Origin: Gremmenia infestans
Lineage: Eukaryota > Ascomycota > Leotiomycetes > Helotiales > Hamatocanthoscyphaceae
Assembly (NCBI GenBank): GCA_032629725.1
Contig: JAFEVB010000008.1
Span: forward strand, 1,364,001 to 1,428,000
Direction of reading: 5' to 3'
DNA: 64,000 nt
The position numbers and the translations under genes are program-made. The notes beneath the pieces are model-generated. The model was not told the DNA's origin and did no database searches. It worked only from the letters and a program-made list of their open reading frames with translations. Shown one piece after another: positions 11,555 through 22,393 of the stretch (its first letter is position 1; each line of letters starts with the position of its first letter).

Positions 11555-13981
11555 ATGGCTACCGGGCACGAGCATACGTTTGAGCAGGCTTTTGGAGATA
11601 TAATGTCCTACGCATCAGAAGTTAATAGAACACTTCCTAGACAGTCTATGGACTATCTTCAAGAACAGCTTGAGCACTACGCTGACCTCCGCCGTGTAAG
11701 AACGCAAACCTCATCTAATTCCCGTCCCAGCCAATTTAGAGACTAAATGTCTACCATTGTTATGCACCCCGCAACTTCCTGGTTACGAAACTTCAAAGCT
11801 AACTTACCATCCTTTACAGGGGAGGAAAGAAGATCGACGAATCCGTCACAAGCCGCCGATGCATCGGCATCCAGGCACCATTATGATGGCCACGGATCGG
11901 GTGAACAAGCTGCTTGCAGCCGCGCAGCAAATAGCACCAGAACGACTGGCAGGAGAGAAGTTCCAAAAGATTCTTTCGATTTACAATGCTGGCAATTCCC
12001 TGAAACTAGTGGACCGTTTCCTTGACAAGAGACAAGACCCATTGCTAGCATATCCTCGACCAGATGGACTCGATCTTTGGAGACCTCACATTAACCCAAA
12101 ATGTTCGAAAAATCTTATCTATGAACGCAAGTTACAGCGGCTCTGGATCCGCATGCTTCATGAAAAAGGCCTTTGGCAGTATAAGCAACGGACAGGAAAT
12201 CGCATACTACAAGATCATAAAAATCTCACAGACCTAGCTAACTTTTATATTCTTGGGTGGGTATTCTTGGAAGTCGGGGTTAACAGGATCAAGGCAGACC
12301 AATATCCAGCCCACGGGTCAGATAATCGAGACTATTGTATGCTCGATGAAGATGATCCAGCTAGCGATATGTTCAAATGGGTGATCGGTGTCAGAATCAA
12401 TTTGATAATAATCTTAGATAAGATGGCAAAGGTCGCTCTTACACCAAGACCCTCCCTAGCAGAGAAATTTGGCGCAACCTCTACTTCGTCGTCAAGACCA
12501 CCACCTACGGAAGACCAAGTTCTCGCCCAAAATTTGAATGATACCAGAATCTTAGACAACATGGTCACTGCAAGTCACGACTTTCTCCAATATCACCTCT
12601 TTGATACAGCATCACGCGACTCCCTCTACGCCGATCCTTCACTAATACAACTCAGACATATTAGGAAGTCTTGAACCGGAGAAGTCCTCTTACTCGCCTA
12701 GTAGTAGATCTATCGCGAAGGAGGAAAGCTTTGAGAAGGCGCTCACCACTGAGCACATAGAAGACAAACTTGTCAATGAGCAAGGTTTAATGGACGAGGC
12801 AACCTATATCGGTGCGGTCAATGTGCGTACAGAGGGCTCGTATTACTTCGACGAATTCCAAACCTCTTGGGATTACGTTTATGCAGTACTTGGCGATATC
12901 GCGCTTGTTAACTGTCAACGTCGCAATTATAGGCTATTCAGGGACTGGCAACCTGGGTTTCGACCATGGTGAGTATTGCATCTGCTGTGCATATGAATCT
13001 CGTGCCTCGATGCTGATTGTTGCGATGGGGACAAAATGTACCAACTTTATGATTCGACAACAGCTGGGAATAGGTGGATGAAGGGGGCCATCAAAGAATG
13101 GCATAAGGCGATGAAAAGCAATAACCCTCCAGGGGACAATCCGCTACATCAGGGGCCAACAGGGTACAAAACCCTCGGTGAGAAGCTATTTGGAATTACA
13201 CCTATTGACTACAGAGATAAGTGGGCTCGGGTCTCGCAGTTCCTAGCCTGCGGTATTTGTCGCCAACAATATGCCGGAGGGGATACCATGGACAGTACTG
13301 CGGTTCAACTTACTTGCAAAATCGAACACATCTTCCACCTGAAGTGCATCTTCAAGTATTGGGACACCCCGGGAAAGTATCTCTTCACCTGTCCCACCTG
13401 CAAGCACGCCCCGGCATTGAACTTCCAAAACCTAGCTAGGCCTTGACCCCGAAGAACCGGCGATTGCTCCTGAATGGCAGCACAACGCGTTTGGCTATGA
13501 AGACGCCGGGCTCCACCAGTACCAAAACAGACGCAATAGAACAGCAAGATTGCTATACGACGTTCCCGAGCAACCGACCAGTCTCACAGAAGTCAACAGC
13601 AGCAGCCGGGGCAGCTACTGGGTGCGCGAATACGTGCATACCGCGTGTATGCTGGAACAAGCTGACCATATCGACTGGACGCCCCTCGAGACACCTTCAA
13701 CGGGATTACTGCCTTTTGATCCCAACCCTCTGATCCTCAATGTGCTTAGGGACATCCCGCCTTCACTGGAGCATAGAATCGAGAGGGGTTGGAGTCTGAT
13801 GGGACAGGAGTGGATGCGGAGGTATAATGGCCCCAATAGACAGCCGCCAGCGGCGGAGCCAACAACTATGCCCCCTCCCGGACTAGGCGCCGGAGAAGGA
13901 ACGCGTTACGGAGGAGAAATATTGAAGAGAAGCGTTTGGGTTTGGCGGGCTTGCTTTCGTGATGAATGGATGGATGTATGA
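11555..13981 (+). CDS. RING-like zinc-finger protein with two breaks in the reading frame (possible pseudogene)
   Basis: Exon 1 is 11555..11695. A well-formed intron follows (GTAAGA donor, GCTAAC branch, TTTACAG acceptor), then coding sequence from 11820. A second good intron is 12969..13073 (GTGAGT to AATAG). In the 13074 exon a RING-type finger is visible: CGIC, then CKIEHIFHLKC, then FTCPTC. Such fingers bind two zincs and often mark ubiquitin ligases. Coding-quality sequence continues in a shifted frame near 12650-12665 (LGSLEPEKSSYSP) and again after about 13440 (LDPEEPAIAPEW), ending at 13981. The breaks could be bridged by poor introns (a weak GTCACG donor at 12574; a 40-nt GC-AG intron 13400..13439). 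The first of these would remove coding-like sequence. Frameshift decay is equally plausible. No family name is assigned. Confidence 0.6.
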
Positions 13982-15116
13982 AGGACAACTAGTGTTGAGA
14001 TGAGTGATGTTTTGGGCTCTCTTTCCGTTCGTCATAGTTTGAGGATTCTCACATGGGATAGATGTATAGTTCAAGTAACTTCGTCGTGAAACGCCTTTTT
14101 TGCACTAGCATCCAGACGTGGAATCTATTCAGGTATCGTGAACTTGATATCTTATTTTACATTTCGACACTTTCCTCCAGCTCCTCTTTTTAACATCCTC
14201 ACCTACATATACAAATAACTTGTTTCCACAAAGGATCATCGATAATATACTCAGTGAAAGAACGGCCACGCATACATGCAACGACTTGGTAAATAGCAAC
14301 TGCTCGTCATGCAACTCGATACCCGGTACGTACCGTACCCCTTTCCCAAGAACGCTAGCCCAATGTCTCATGAAACATCATCCAAATCCAAGTCAACGTT
14401 ACCAAATCGCGCAACTGTTTTTCTTTGTATGCGAGCTATGTCTCTCGAGGATTAGAATATAATGGTAGCCCGGATAACGAGCAGATCCGCAATGAGTATC
14501 GGAAATGGTAGGTACAGTAAACCGGGAAGCCTTATAAGATTATATCAGAAAGAATGAATAAGATTCTGAAATTAAAGATAGCTTATGCCATGTGCTATCC
14601 GGTGGGGGCGGCCACACCATCACTATTGAGGTACGCATCTTTCTTTCTGGGCGGTAGAACTTGATTGAGATATGTGGAAAAGGGGACAATCGTGGCATCG
14701 TGAAGGGCATGTAGATTCGTTGCGGGTACAAGAGGATAATCATACTCCGTAAAAAAGGAGGATGTTAAGTTCCCCACTTGGTAGTTCGCCAATTTAGAAC
14801 CGAAGGAAAAGAAAGGTTTTCTCTGTAGGATGATATCTCTGCTTTTATTCGGAAAGCTACTACTCCCACCCGCTAACTAACGAACCGAAATAATAAGGAA
14901 GGCTTAATCCAGTAATTCCTAACCCCAAACTCCTCTCCCTATATGCTACACCAAGCCTTTGTTTTATCTCCAACTGCTCGGCCGAAAATAGAAATATTGT
15001 CAACGTGACACTGCTGTACTCGTTCATAATGATTGGCGAGAAAGAAAAATGTGTGTAAGTGTGTGCTCTGATATGAAGTTTGTCTGGCAAAGTGGATCGA
15101 GGTAGATAAAAGCTAT
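13982..15116. other. convergent 3' intergenic region
   Basis: Nothing recognisable beyond a GGTACGTACC palindrome near 14325. It lies between the 3' ends of the RING-like gene and the Ysc84 gene. Confidence 0.45.
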
Positions 15117-16522
15117 CTATTTCATCTGAACGTAATTGCTAGGGAAGATGCCTGATCGACCACCGATTGAGCCAGTCCTGTTTAGAATTAGATGAGTTTC
15201 AAAGGCCATGGACAAAACATACCACCAGTCATTGCTGCTTTCGGTCTTCTTGGTGACGGTAACGACATCCCCTTTCTTAAATCCCAGGTCACCTGGCTGG
15301 TCTGCATCGAACGTGAAAAGCGCAACGGCCTCGTTAGTCCTCAATGCGCCAGTTTTGCTTTGGAATAATGGTTTTGGTGCCGCTGGCCTTCCTGGTCCTA
15401 TTTTGCCGCTGCCTGCTGGACTGCGAGCAGAGTCTGAGTAGGTATAGTCATCATCGAACCCGCTTCCTGATCGTGAACGGTTCGCATTGAAAGTGCTGGA
15501 CCTCGAGGGACCGCCTGCTGGACGGTCATAGATATCGTCTGCCCAGGTATTTGCGCGTTTTGGCTTGTCGCTGAAGGTATAGTCATCATTTCCCGCGCTT
15601 CCCGTACGATCTCTCCTTACACCTTCTCCCATCGCACTCCCCCGCCGTCCCTCCCAGACCACATCATCATGTCTCTCATCATAAACTGGAACATCGTTGT
15701 AAACCCCTGAATCGTTTCCTGCGATACCCGCAAAGACCCTTGAATTTAGAATAGCCATAAGCGGCTGAGCTGCAGGTGGAGGTCGCACCGCACCCTCCAA
15801 GAGCTGATTTGCAGTATAGCGCTGCCCATAAAGCTTCTCATTCGCATCCCTCCTCTCGATAATCGCACTGCCCTCTAAACTGACTCCGGCAAACAGGCCT
15901 TTAGTCTTGGAATAACTGAAAATACCAGCAACGCCCTTTAAACTCGCTGCTCCAGCCGCCTCAGCATTTCTTCCTACAGGCCCAGCAGCAATAGACACAT
16001 TTCCACCTAGTGTAAGGGATCCTTGCTGCGAGAATGTTCGGACGGCCGCGGCGTCGTTGAGGATAAAGACGAAGTCCGTGAGCTCGAAACCGATTTGTCC
16101 ACCGAAACCTGCACCACCAGTACCGATGGCTGAGGGAGCGCTCCAGCTACCGTCTGCAAGGCGTGCGACAACAATACCGTTACCGTATCGTGCTGAGCCG
16201 AGGAAGCCTGCCTTGATTACGGTCAGGATTGCGAGTCCCTATACCTTCGGTTAGTTGCCTGTTATCTCCGTGGGTAGAATATTTTGGAGGGAGACGAAGG
16301 AATGAGGAGTCCATATACTTTTGCGTTTGCGAGGATTTGAGGAGGAATGATCTTATCTGGTCCGAATGCTTGTCGTGGGTCAACAAAGGATGCTAGAATC
16401 TTTCCACATTTCTTGCACTCAGCTGTTTGTGGGGGATCAGTCAGCTATTCATATTGTTAGGAGCTCCTCGAGCAAAAGCACTTACACGCCATAGACGACG
16501 GAAGAGGGTTATGAATCCCCAT
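15117..16522 (-). CDS. YSC84: Ysc84/Lsb3-type actin-patch protein (SH3YL1 family)
   Basis: Exons are complement(16486..16522), (16319..16422), (15223..16238) and (15117..15177), giving 405 aa. The N-terminal Ysc84 domain covers about residues 1-215: MGIHNPLPSS, KCGKILASF, a lipid-binding-type AKGLAILTVIKAG segment, and LTLGGNVSIAAGP. A Gly/Ser/Asp-rich linker with repeated DDDYTYSDS-like units follows. A C-terminal SH3 domain begins at NEAVALFTFDADQPG and contains the ALYxY-equivalent region, the NDWW tryptophan pair (codon split by the last intron) and the GIFPSNYV motif. These proteins bind and bundle actin at endocytic sites and recruit partners through SH3. All splice joints keep the conserved protein in frame. 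The gene diverges from the Sft1 SNARE. Confidence 0.93.
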
Positions 16523-17164
16523 CTTCAATTCTGATCCAGATAACTTGGAGAAGAGTGTTGGAAGTCTGTGGTGACTTTGCGCCGAGAGTTGTGTAGTGGG
16601 GTATGCGAGTAGCTTGAGAAAGCTGTTTCCAAGATCTCAAGTCTTCCGAGCGGTCTGAAGATATCCAAACGTATTATGTTGTTGTATGCAAAGGTGGCCC
16701 TCTCCGCGCAAGATATGTAGCTATTCTAGAAGTCTTGGAGGGATTGTGGACGAGCAAATCGGTGCCTGTGTTAGGAGACGGCTTACTACTGCATTTTATG
16801 ATGTCGATGGCTCATCAGCCACAATCGAAGGCTAGTGTGGCTCAGCCTCTATAATCCACGCGGACTTCACCAGTATTCTCCTCCTAATGCGATTTTAAGT
16901 GTAACTACTTACGACGACAGTGATATTTGCCTCCTCATCTCTCCGTTTTAAGGTTAATACTGCAACCCCGCAATTCAAAACAAGGAGAAAGCTACCAAAC
17001 GCTCGGGCGCCTCTGCGCAGACAAAGACACCTCGAAACATCCGCAGAATCCACCACACTCTCTCCTTTCATCATCAAGAAAAGTTCTATTCGAAAGGGAG
17101 CAACTGCTGCCAAGAGCACATACATACGCAAAGAAGTTACTAGTCACTGGAGAGTATACGCAAG
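16523..17164. other. bidirectional promoter region between YSC84 and SFT1 genes
   Basis: This 642-bp spacer lies between two divergent ATGs. No coding sequence or repeat is evident. Confidence 0.5.
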
Positions 17165-17607
17165 ATGTCAGACGCCTACGAGCGCGAGCGCCAAAATGAC
17201 TCCCGGCTATCAGAACTCTCGGCCAAGGTGACGGCGCTGAGGGGGGTGACGGTTGATATCTATGATAATGCGAGGTCGCAGGACGTTATTGATAACACGG
17301 TATGCGTTTGGTCCTCTACCGACTTCTACCTCATCGGTGGTGGTGTTAAACTCGTCTTACCCCTTATTGGGGCTTCAAGGTGGATTGGGAACCGAGAAGA
17401 TAGCAGTGAAGGTCGACTTGTGTGGATAAGTGCTAATTCTGTTCACAGTCCAATACCTTCTCCTCTATGAGCACCTCTCTAAAAGGCTCCGCGGGACGAC
17501 TTGGCCGAATGGCAGCAAGCGGGAACAAAGTGGCCATATTCAAACTCGCCGGGATGATAGTAGGTACCGTGGTACTGCTCTGGTTTATATGGGGGCTCTT
17601 TGTTTGA
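17165..17607 (+). CDS. SFT1: Sft1-type Qc-SNARE of the Golgi
   Basis: Exons 17165..17299 and 17449..17607 give 97 aa, the length I recall for yeast Sft1. The intron (17300..17448) has a GTATGC donor, a GCTAAT branch and a TTCACAG acceptor. The SNARE heptad region runs from RLSELSAKVTALRG through VIDNTSNTFSSMSTSL. It ends with GRLGRMAASGNK and a single C-terminal membrane anchor (GMIVGTVVLLWFIWGLF). Sft1 acts in retrograde intra-Golgi traffic. Bet1, the other short Qc-SNARE, is longer in yeast and has a different N-terminus, so Sft1 is preferred. It is convergent with the ArfGAP gene, whose products act in the same pathway by general knowledge. Confidence 0.88.
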
Positions 17608-18046
17608 GCCAGGAGGATGGGCTCAGGGAGGCCAAAAGACGATGGATGTATAATGGAACGATCGTGTACTTCATTGTACAAAAGACATACTACAAGCATA
17701 GCATAGGCGTTATGGATGGGATACCGAATTGATTTTGAAAGGTGTGGTCACGATTATGATCTCTGGCCTTGATTTAATACCTGCTGCTATTGCCTTTCCC
17801 AGATGAGTGAGCCAAGAACTTGTGAACCCCCTGCCCCCTCCCCCGCCCCCCCAGGTAATGCCATATGTATACAAGCCCGTGGGCCGTTGAGATTAAAGAT
17901 GAAGAGGCACGCGTATTGATGTGTGACGGTAACAACCTGGTATTCGTGCTGCTGATATTCTTTGATTTCTATATCTATTCTTTTTTTGCAATATGGCTGC
18001 TTGCCAAACGCTTGTTCATATAAATTCATCAATTCCAGCCCATCCC
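17608..18046. other. convergent spacer between SFT1 and the ArfGAP gene
   Basis: A 439-bp spacer with a C-rich run near 17828-17855. No gene is visible; 3' UTRs are expected. Confidence 0.5.
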
Positions 18047-19808
18047 TCATTCCCAAACGTTCGAAAACAAATCCTCGCCGCCAGCCCCAGAGAACCCAGT
18101 GGCAGGCTTTGGCTGCGTTCCAGCTGCCGCAGTAACCGGTGCAGCACTACTCCATCCTCCAAATTCCTCGTCTACACCAACCTTTGGTGGTGCAGAACTT
18201 GCTGTGCTAAAGCCTCCTCCACCCCCTGGTACAATGCTCTGATTTGCCAATGCAGTTCCACCAGATCCCCAGCCAAAGTCACCTGAGCTAGCTGGCGGAG
18301 GGGCCGGTTTACTCATAACTGGACTGGCCTTTGCACCCCAGGCATTGCTCGATCCCCAATCATCGCTATTACCCCAACCGCTCATTGCTGCTGCTGGCGC
18401 TACAGGTTGAGATTTTGGTGCTGGTTGTGAGAGGTTGAAGACGGATGAATCTGTCGCAATTGGTGAGGCAATAGTCTGCTTTGGAGGAGCGGCTGATGGA
18501 GCTGCTGGGGTAGAAAAGTCGAAGAGATCATCCATAGCAGAGCTCGCAGGTGGAGGATTAGATGAAACTGCTGGAGACATGTCTGGAGCCGAATCAAAAG
18601 CACCAAAGCCACTGGAAGAACTGAATCCTCGAGAAGGCTGTGGGGGTTGAGCTGCGGGTTTTGGGGCTGGTTTGGTATCGAAGAAGCTGCCTCCACTTAG
18701 GGGTGGCGGTGAAACCTGAGAAGGTGTCTTCTGGTGGCTCGAAATGTTGCCTAAGCCCGAGAATGCATTGGGTTTGGACTGGGACTGAAACTGTGACTGT
18801 TGTGATACTGGGGAAGTAGAGCTATTGAAGCTCAGACCACTGAAAGCATCGTTCATTCCACCATATGTATTATGTTGCTGTATCGGGGGAGCCGACTGCA
18901 TACCACCAAATGACCCTGAAGATGCATGAGACGGTTGTTGTTGAGTTTGTGGTCGAGGAGCGGAGGCGTAAAGAGATAGGATAGATTGCTTGAGATCTGG
19001 CCGTGACTGAGCGCCCGGTGTCGATGCTGCACTCATTGGACGATTGGGAAGAGGTGCTTCGGTACCAAAAAAGTCTAATCCAAGCAGCGAGTCCGCGGGC
19101 TTCGTCTGCTTTGGCGGCGCAGGATCAGCCTTTGGTGGAGGTCTAGAAGGTACTGCCGTGGCAGAAGTTGCTCTTGGAGGAGGTCCAATACCATCTCCAA
19201 AAAGATCTTGCTGAGGCGCCCGCCTAATCTGTGAGGAACCGCCTGGCTGACTTGATGGGCCCTTTTGCGATGTTGAGCGTTCGATAGCATGCTTCTCTTT
19301 TACTAGGCTCAAGGGCACATCGTCGTCTCCATCGGCATCCAGTGTTGCTGGATCCGGAATTTCCCCATCCATAACCCATCTCTTGGACTCGTACTTCGTC
19401 CTGATAAAGTTCTCAATCTTCGACTCGGAGGGCACATGTCCAGGTGCTAGCTTTGCCTCCCAATACTTGTTCGCCGTCGAATTCCCCCATTTTAACACGC
19501 TCTGCAGTTGCTCATCGGTCCACGAGTCGAGGTCCACAGACTTGACTCTGCTGATGTGTGTCCCCATGCCTCGGTGTATACCAGAACATCTTATACAGAC
19601 AAATATGCCTAGGTTCCAGCTTGCCCATCTTGGATCTGTTTGGGACGGTCAGTTGGAAACGTATACACAGGATGGATCCAACCTTACGCTTATTTCTTTT
19701 GCAATCAGCACACGTCTTGTTGCCTTCAAGCTTCAATAGACTCTTAATAGTTTGCGTGTTCTGGGCAGCACGTTGGGCGGCGGGATCTGGCGCTCTTCGT
19801 GAATTCAT
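18047..19808 (-). CDS. AGE2: Age2/SMAP-type Arf GTPase-activating protein
   Basis: Exons are complement(19688..19808) and (18047..19635), giving 569 aa. The ArfGAP domain begins near residue 15: the zinc pair CADC in exon 1 and CIRC after the intron, then GIHRGMGTHISRVKSVDLD, which carries the catalytic arginine region. The KHPRWASWNLG strand is created by the splice. After about residue 140 the protein is long, Pro/Gln/Ser-rich and low complexity, with DLFGDG, LLGLDFFG and DDLFDFS motifs of the type that bind clathrin adaptors. It ends EDLFSNVWE. Age2 stimulates GTP hydrolysis on Arf at the trans-Golgi and endosomes. Confidence 0.92.
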
Positions 19809-20203
19809 GGTGGGCTTTGAAATATGTAATCAATATAAAGCTACGAGTACGAGGAGGTTGACAAACGCGGCGTCGAGATCTGCGATAGGTGACTGCCCGC
19901 CTGCCGTCCTGTTGTATGAAGGGCGGTCGGCGTAGGCGTTAGCATCTGTTTCCACACCAATGTGTGTTTGGGATGAGGTGGCGCTATCAGGGAAGTGGGT
20001 GTGTGGTGGGGAATTTGGTCGGCGAATAGTGACGTTGAGGCGGAGGCGGGGCGCGGACAAAAGAGTACTGGAATCATTATTTCAAATACTTCTTTAGGAA
20101 GCTGAACGACTTTGTAAAGTATTCCAAACTTCTTCCTAGACACTTCTCTCCACCCACTGCTCCCTGTGCTCTCTCCTATAAAGTCTTCTATAAAGTCTTC
20201 CAT
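19809..20203. other. bidirectional promoter region between ArfGAP and MsrB genes
   Basis: A 395-bp spacer between divergent start codons. A duplicated TATAAAGTCTTC word lies at about 20177-20200, just before the MsrB ATG. Confidence 0.45.
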
Positions 20204-20884
20204 ATGCGCACCCCAAGCTTCCCTACCATCGTCAGGACTTTCTACACATTAAGCAACTACAGCGCCCGTGTTTCAGCACAAACATCTTACAAAGCTCTAC
20301 ATCCTTTCTCCAGGGCTACCATTCTCAAGTCAATGCCAACCATACCCTTCCTATCCAGTCTATTCAGCTCCAGCAGTTCCGAAAAGATGTCTTATCCGCT
20401 TGAGAAGAGCAATGATGAGTGGCAAGCTGTGCTGAACAAAGGTACCATACCCCGCCACCCATGCTTACACAATCCCTGCTAACATATCATTTCTATAGAG
20501 CAGTTCCGAATTCTAAGAGAAAAGGGAACAGAAGCTCCCTTCACCGGCAAATATGACAAGCACATGCCTGAAGAAGGCGTGTACACCTGCGCCGGCTGCG
20601 AAAAACCTCTCTACACAGCGAAGCACAAGTTCAAGTCCGGTTGCGGATGGCCCGCCTATTTCGACAGTATTCCAGGTGCTGTGACCCGTCACACTGATCG
20701 CACTTTTGGGATGGAGAGGACTGAGATTGTGTGCTCGAATTGTGGTGGCCATCTTGGACATGTGTTCAAGGGGGAGGGACATAATACCCCAACGGATGAG
20801 AGGCATTGTGTGAACAGTGTCAGTTTGAACTTTTCGAAGGATGATAAAGCCGTGGAGGGTGTGAAGACGGAGAGCAAGGTTTGA
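20204..20884 (+). CDS. msrB: methionine-R-sulfoxide reductase (MsrB)
   Basis: Exons 20204..20441 and 20499..20884 give 207 aa. The intron has a CTAAC branch and a CTATAG acceptor and restores NKEQFRILREKGTE. Structural zinc cysteines are CAGC (110/113) and CSNC (158/161). The substrate motif GCGWPAYF, the GGHLGHVF segment and the catalytic Cys183 in RHCVNSVSL are all present. MsrB reduces methionine-R-sulfoxide using thioredoxin. The first about 60 residues are Arg/Ser/Thr-rich without acids, like a mitochondrial presequence. In-frame ATGs at 20333 and 20387 (the second just before MSYPLEKSNDEW) could give a cytosolic form. Confidence 0.95.
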
Positions 20885-21899
20885 GCTTCCAATGTTCTTG
20901 TGTGAAGATGAATTGAGAAGTGGTGCATCCTTTATGAATGAATGAACCGACGCTGTATTTCATGATTGGGGGCGGGAGTGCTTGATGATAATTTTAGGAT
21001 CGGACTAGAGAGGAAACTATGATGGCACACCTGACGGTTTGGATAAGAGGATATCACGGAACAGTGTAAGAATAGTCTAGAATGCAAAGGTATTAGTCGC
21101 AAAGCTCATGCACAATGTCATTCGCCAGGTACGTCCTGAGATTTTGTCAATAGAGTGTTTTTCCTCGTACTTTGCAGTATACAATTCTGAATGAGTCTCA
21201 AGTCAAAATCCATTCATTGCCATGCATACAATACCTGCAATAGCCTATGTTTTTTGCGCATTTATAGTCCTGCCCCCTAGTGGTGTCGACACTGGTATAA
21301 TTGTTGCCGTATAATATAATCATCCCAAAATTTCCGCTTCTTAAATATTTTACTCTCATTTATCTCATCCTTCTAGGTCTGACTCTGAACTCTAGACATA
21401 CTTGGTGCAGCTTTTGAACTGTTTTCCCAGGTCGGATATCTCAGTTGTAGCGTCGGATCAATATTGTGGCATACGCCTTCCTGATCACCAGTTCCTGTCT
21501 AGCCATGGTTTGAGGAATTCTATCGTATTCTCCCCGATCCATCTAGATGGGGAAAAGCCTTCCTCCACTACATATATAGCCATAGCCTCACTCTAGCGTC
21601 GCTGAAGCGTGGCATCTGTCAATCCTAGGCCAACAAGCAGATAGGGGTAGAGATACGTGGACTTCCAGCCGTGTTGCTTCTATCGGGCGGGCGTACCCTT
21701 CTGCCTGTTCGTCGTCGTCGTCCTTTGTCCTCAGAACGTTCCTTAATTTGTACTTCCACAGTCTCCATCGTGAATAGAAGAATCTTATTTGGGGATCCAA
21801 ATTACTATAATTGCGGAGGTAATAACGGTTGCAACAGCAATTACCTCTATAAGTTGCGTTGTTTCTTTTGCCTGGGACATTTGAGAAACCGCACGAATC
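20885..21899. other. intergenic region
   Basis: The 3' flanks of MsrB and the J-domain gene, which are convergent. No other gene is supported. Confidence 0.45.
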
Positions 21900-22393
21900 T
21901 CAGTCTGGTTCTCGATATGCTGTAGTCGGTGGTTCTTTCTCCCATCCGTGACTGCACCAAGTGGCGTCGTAGATAATGCGCTTATTGAGTTCAGGAAGGA
22001 TTTCGTTGGTAGTGTTTATCTGATTGGCAATTAGAACGTGTTTTATGGAGATGTGTTTGATGTCGACGTAGAATGGCGTCGATGAAGATAGCAGACTTAC
22101 TTTCTTATATATTTCTTCTACCTCCGCACTACTGCTCTTGTCTGGATGCCATTCCAAAGCTTGCTTCTTATATGCTTTTCTGATTCCCTCCTCGGTGGAA
22201 GTCAATGGTCGGAGGCCAAGGACTTTGCTGTGGTTGGCGAAAAGGCTCGGAATCAAAGTTCGTCTTGAAAGATGGTGCAAAATTAGTCTTTCTACACTTA
22301 ACTTTACTATGTGTGTTTTATTTTGAGAAAAACCATGTCAAAGGGCAATTAATGCTTTATTTGGGAATTTCCTTTACCTGTAGTTTCAAACAT
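21900..22393 (-). CDS. mini J-domain protein (108 aa)
   Basis: I reconstruct three exons: complement(22378..22393), (22101..22291) and (21900..22019). The open frame around the J domain has no ATG after its upstream stop. A 16-nt first exon (MFETT plus one base) joins through a GTAAAG to GTGTAG intron and supplies a start in frame. The J domain runs from SKVLGLRPLTSTEE through IRKAYKKQALEWHPDKSS to KRIIYDATW. The HPD motif that activates Hsp70 is at 54-56. The second intron has a canonical GTAAGT donor and CAG acceptor. There is no Gly/Phe or zinc region, so it is a bare class-C-type co-chaperone. The N-terminus resembles a short matrix-type leader, but this is weak. The start exon is the least certain part. 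Confidence 0.68.
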
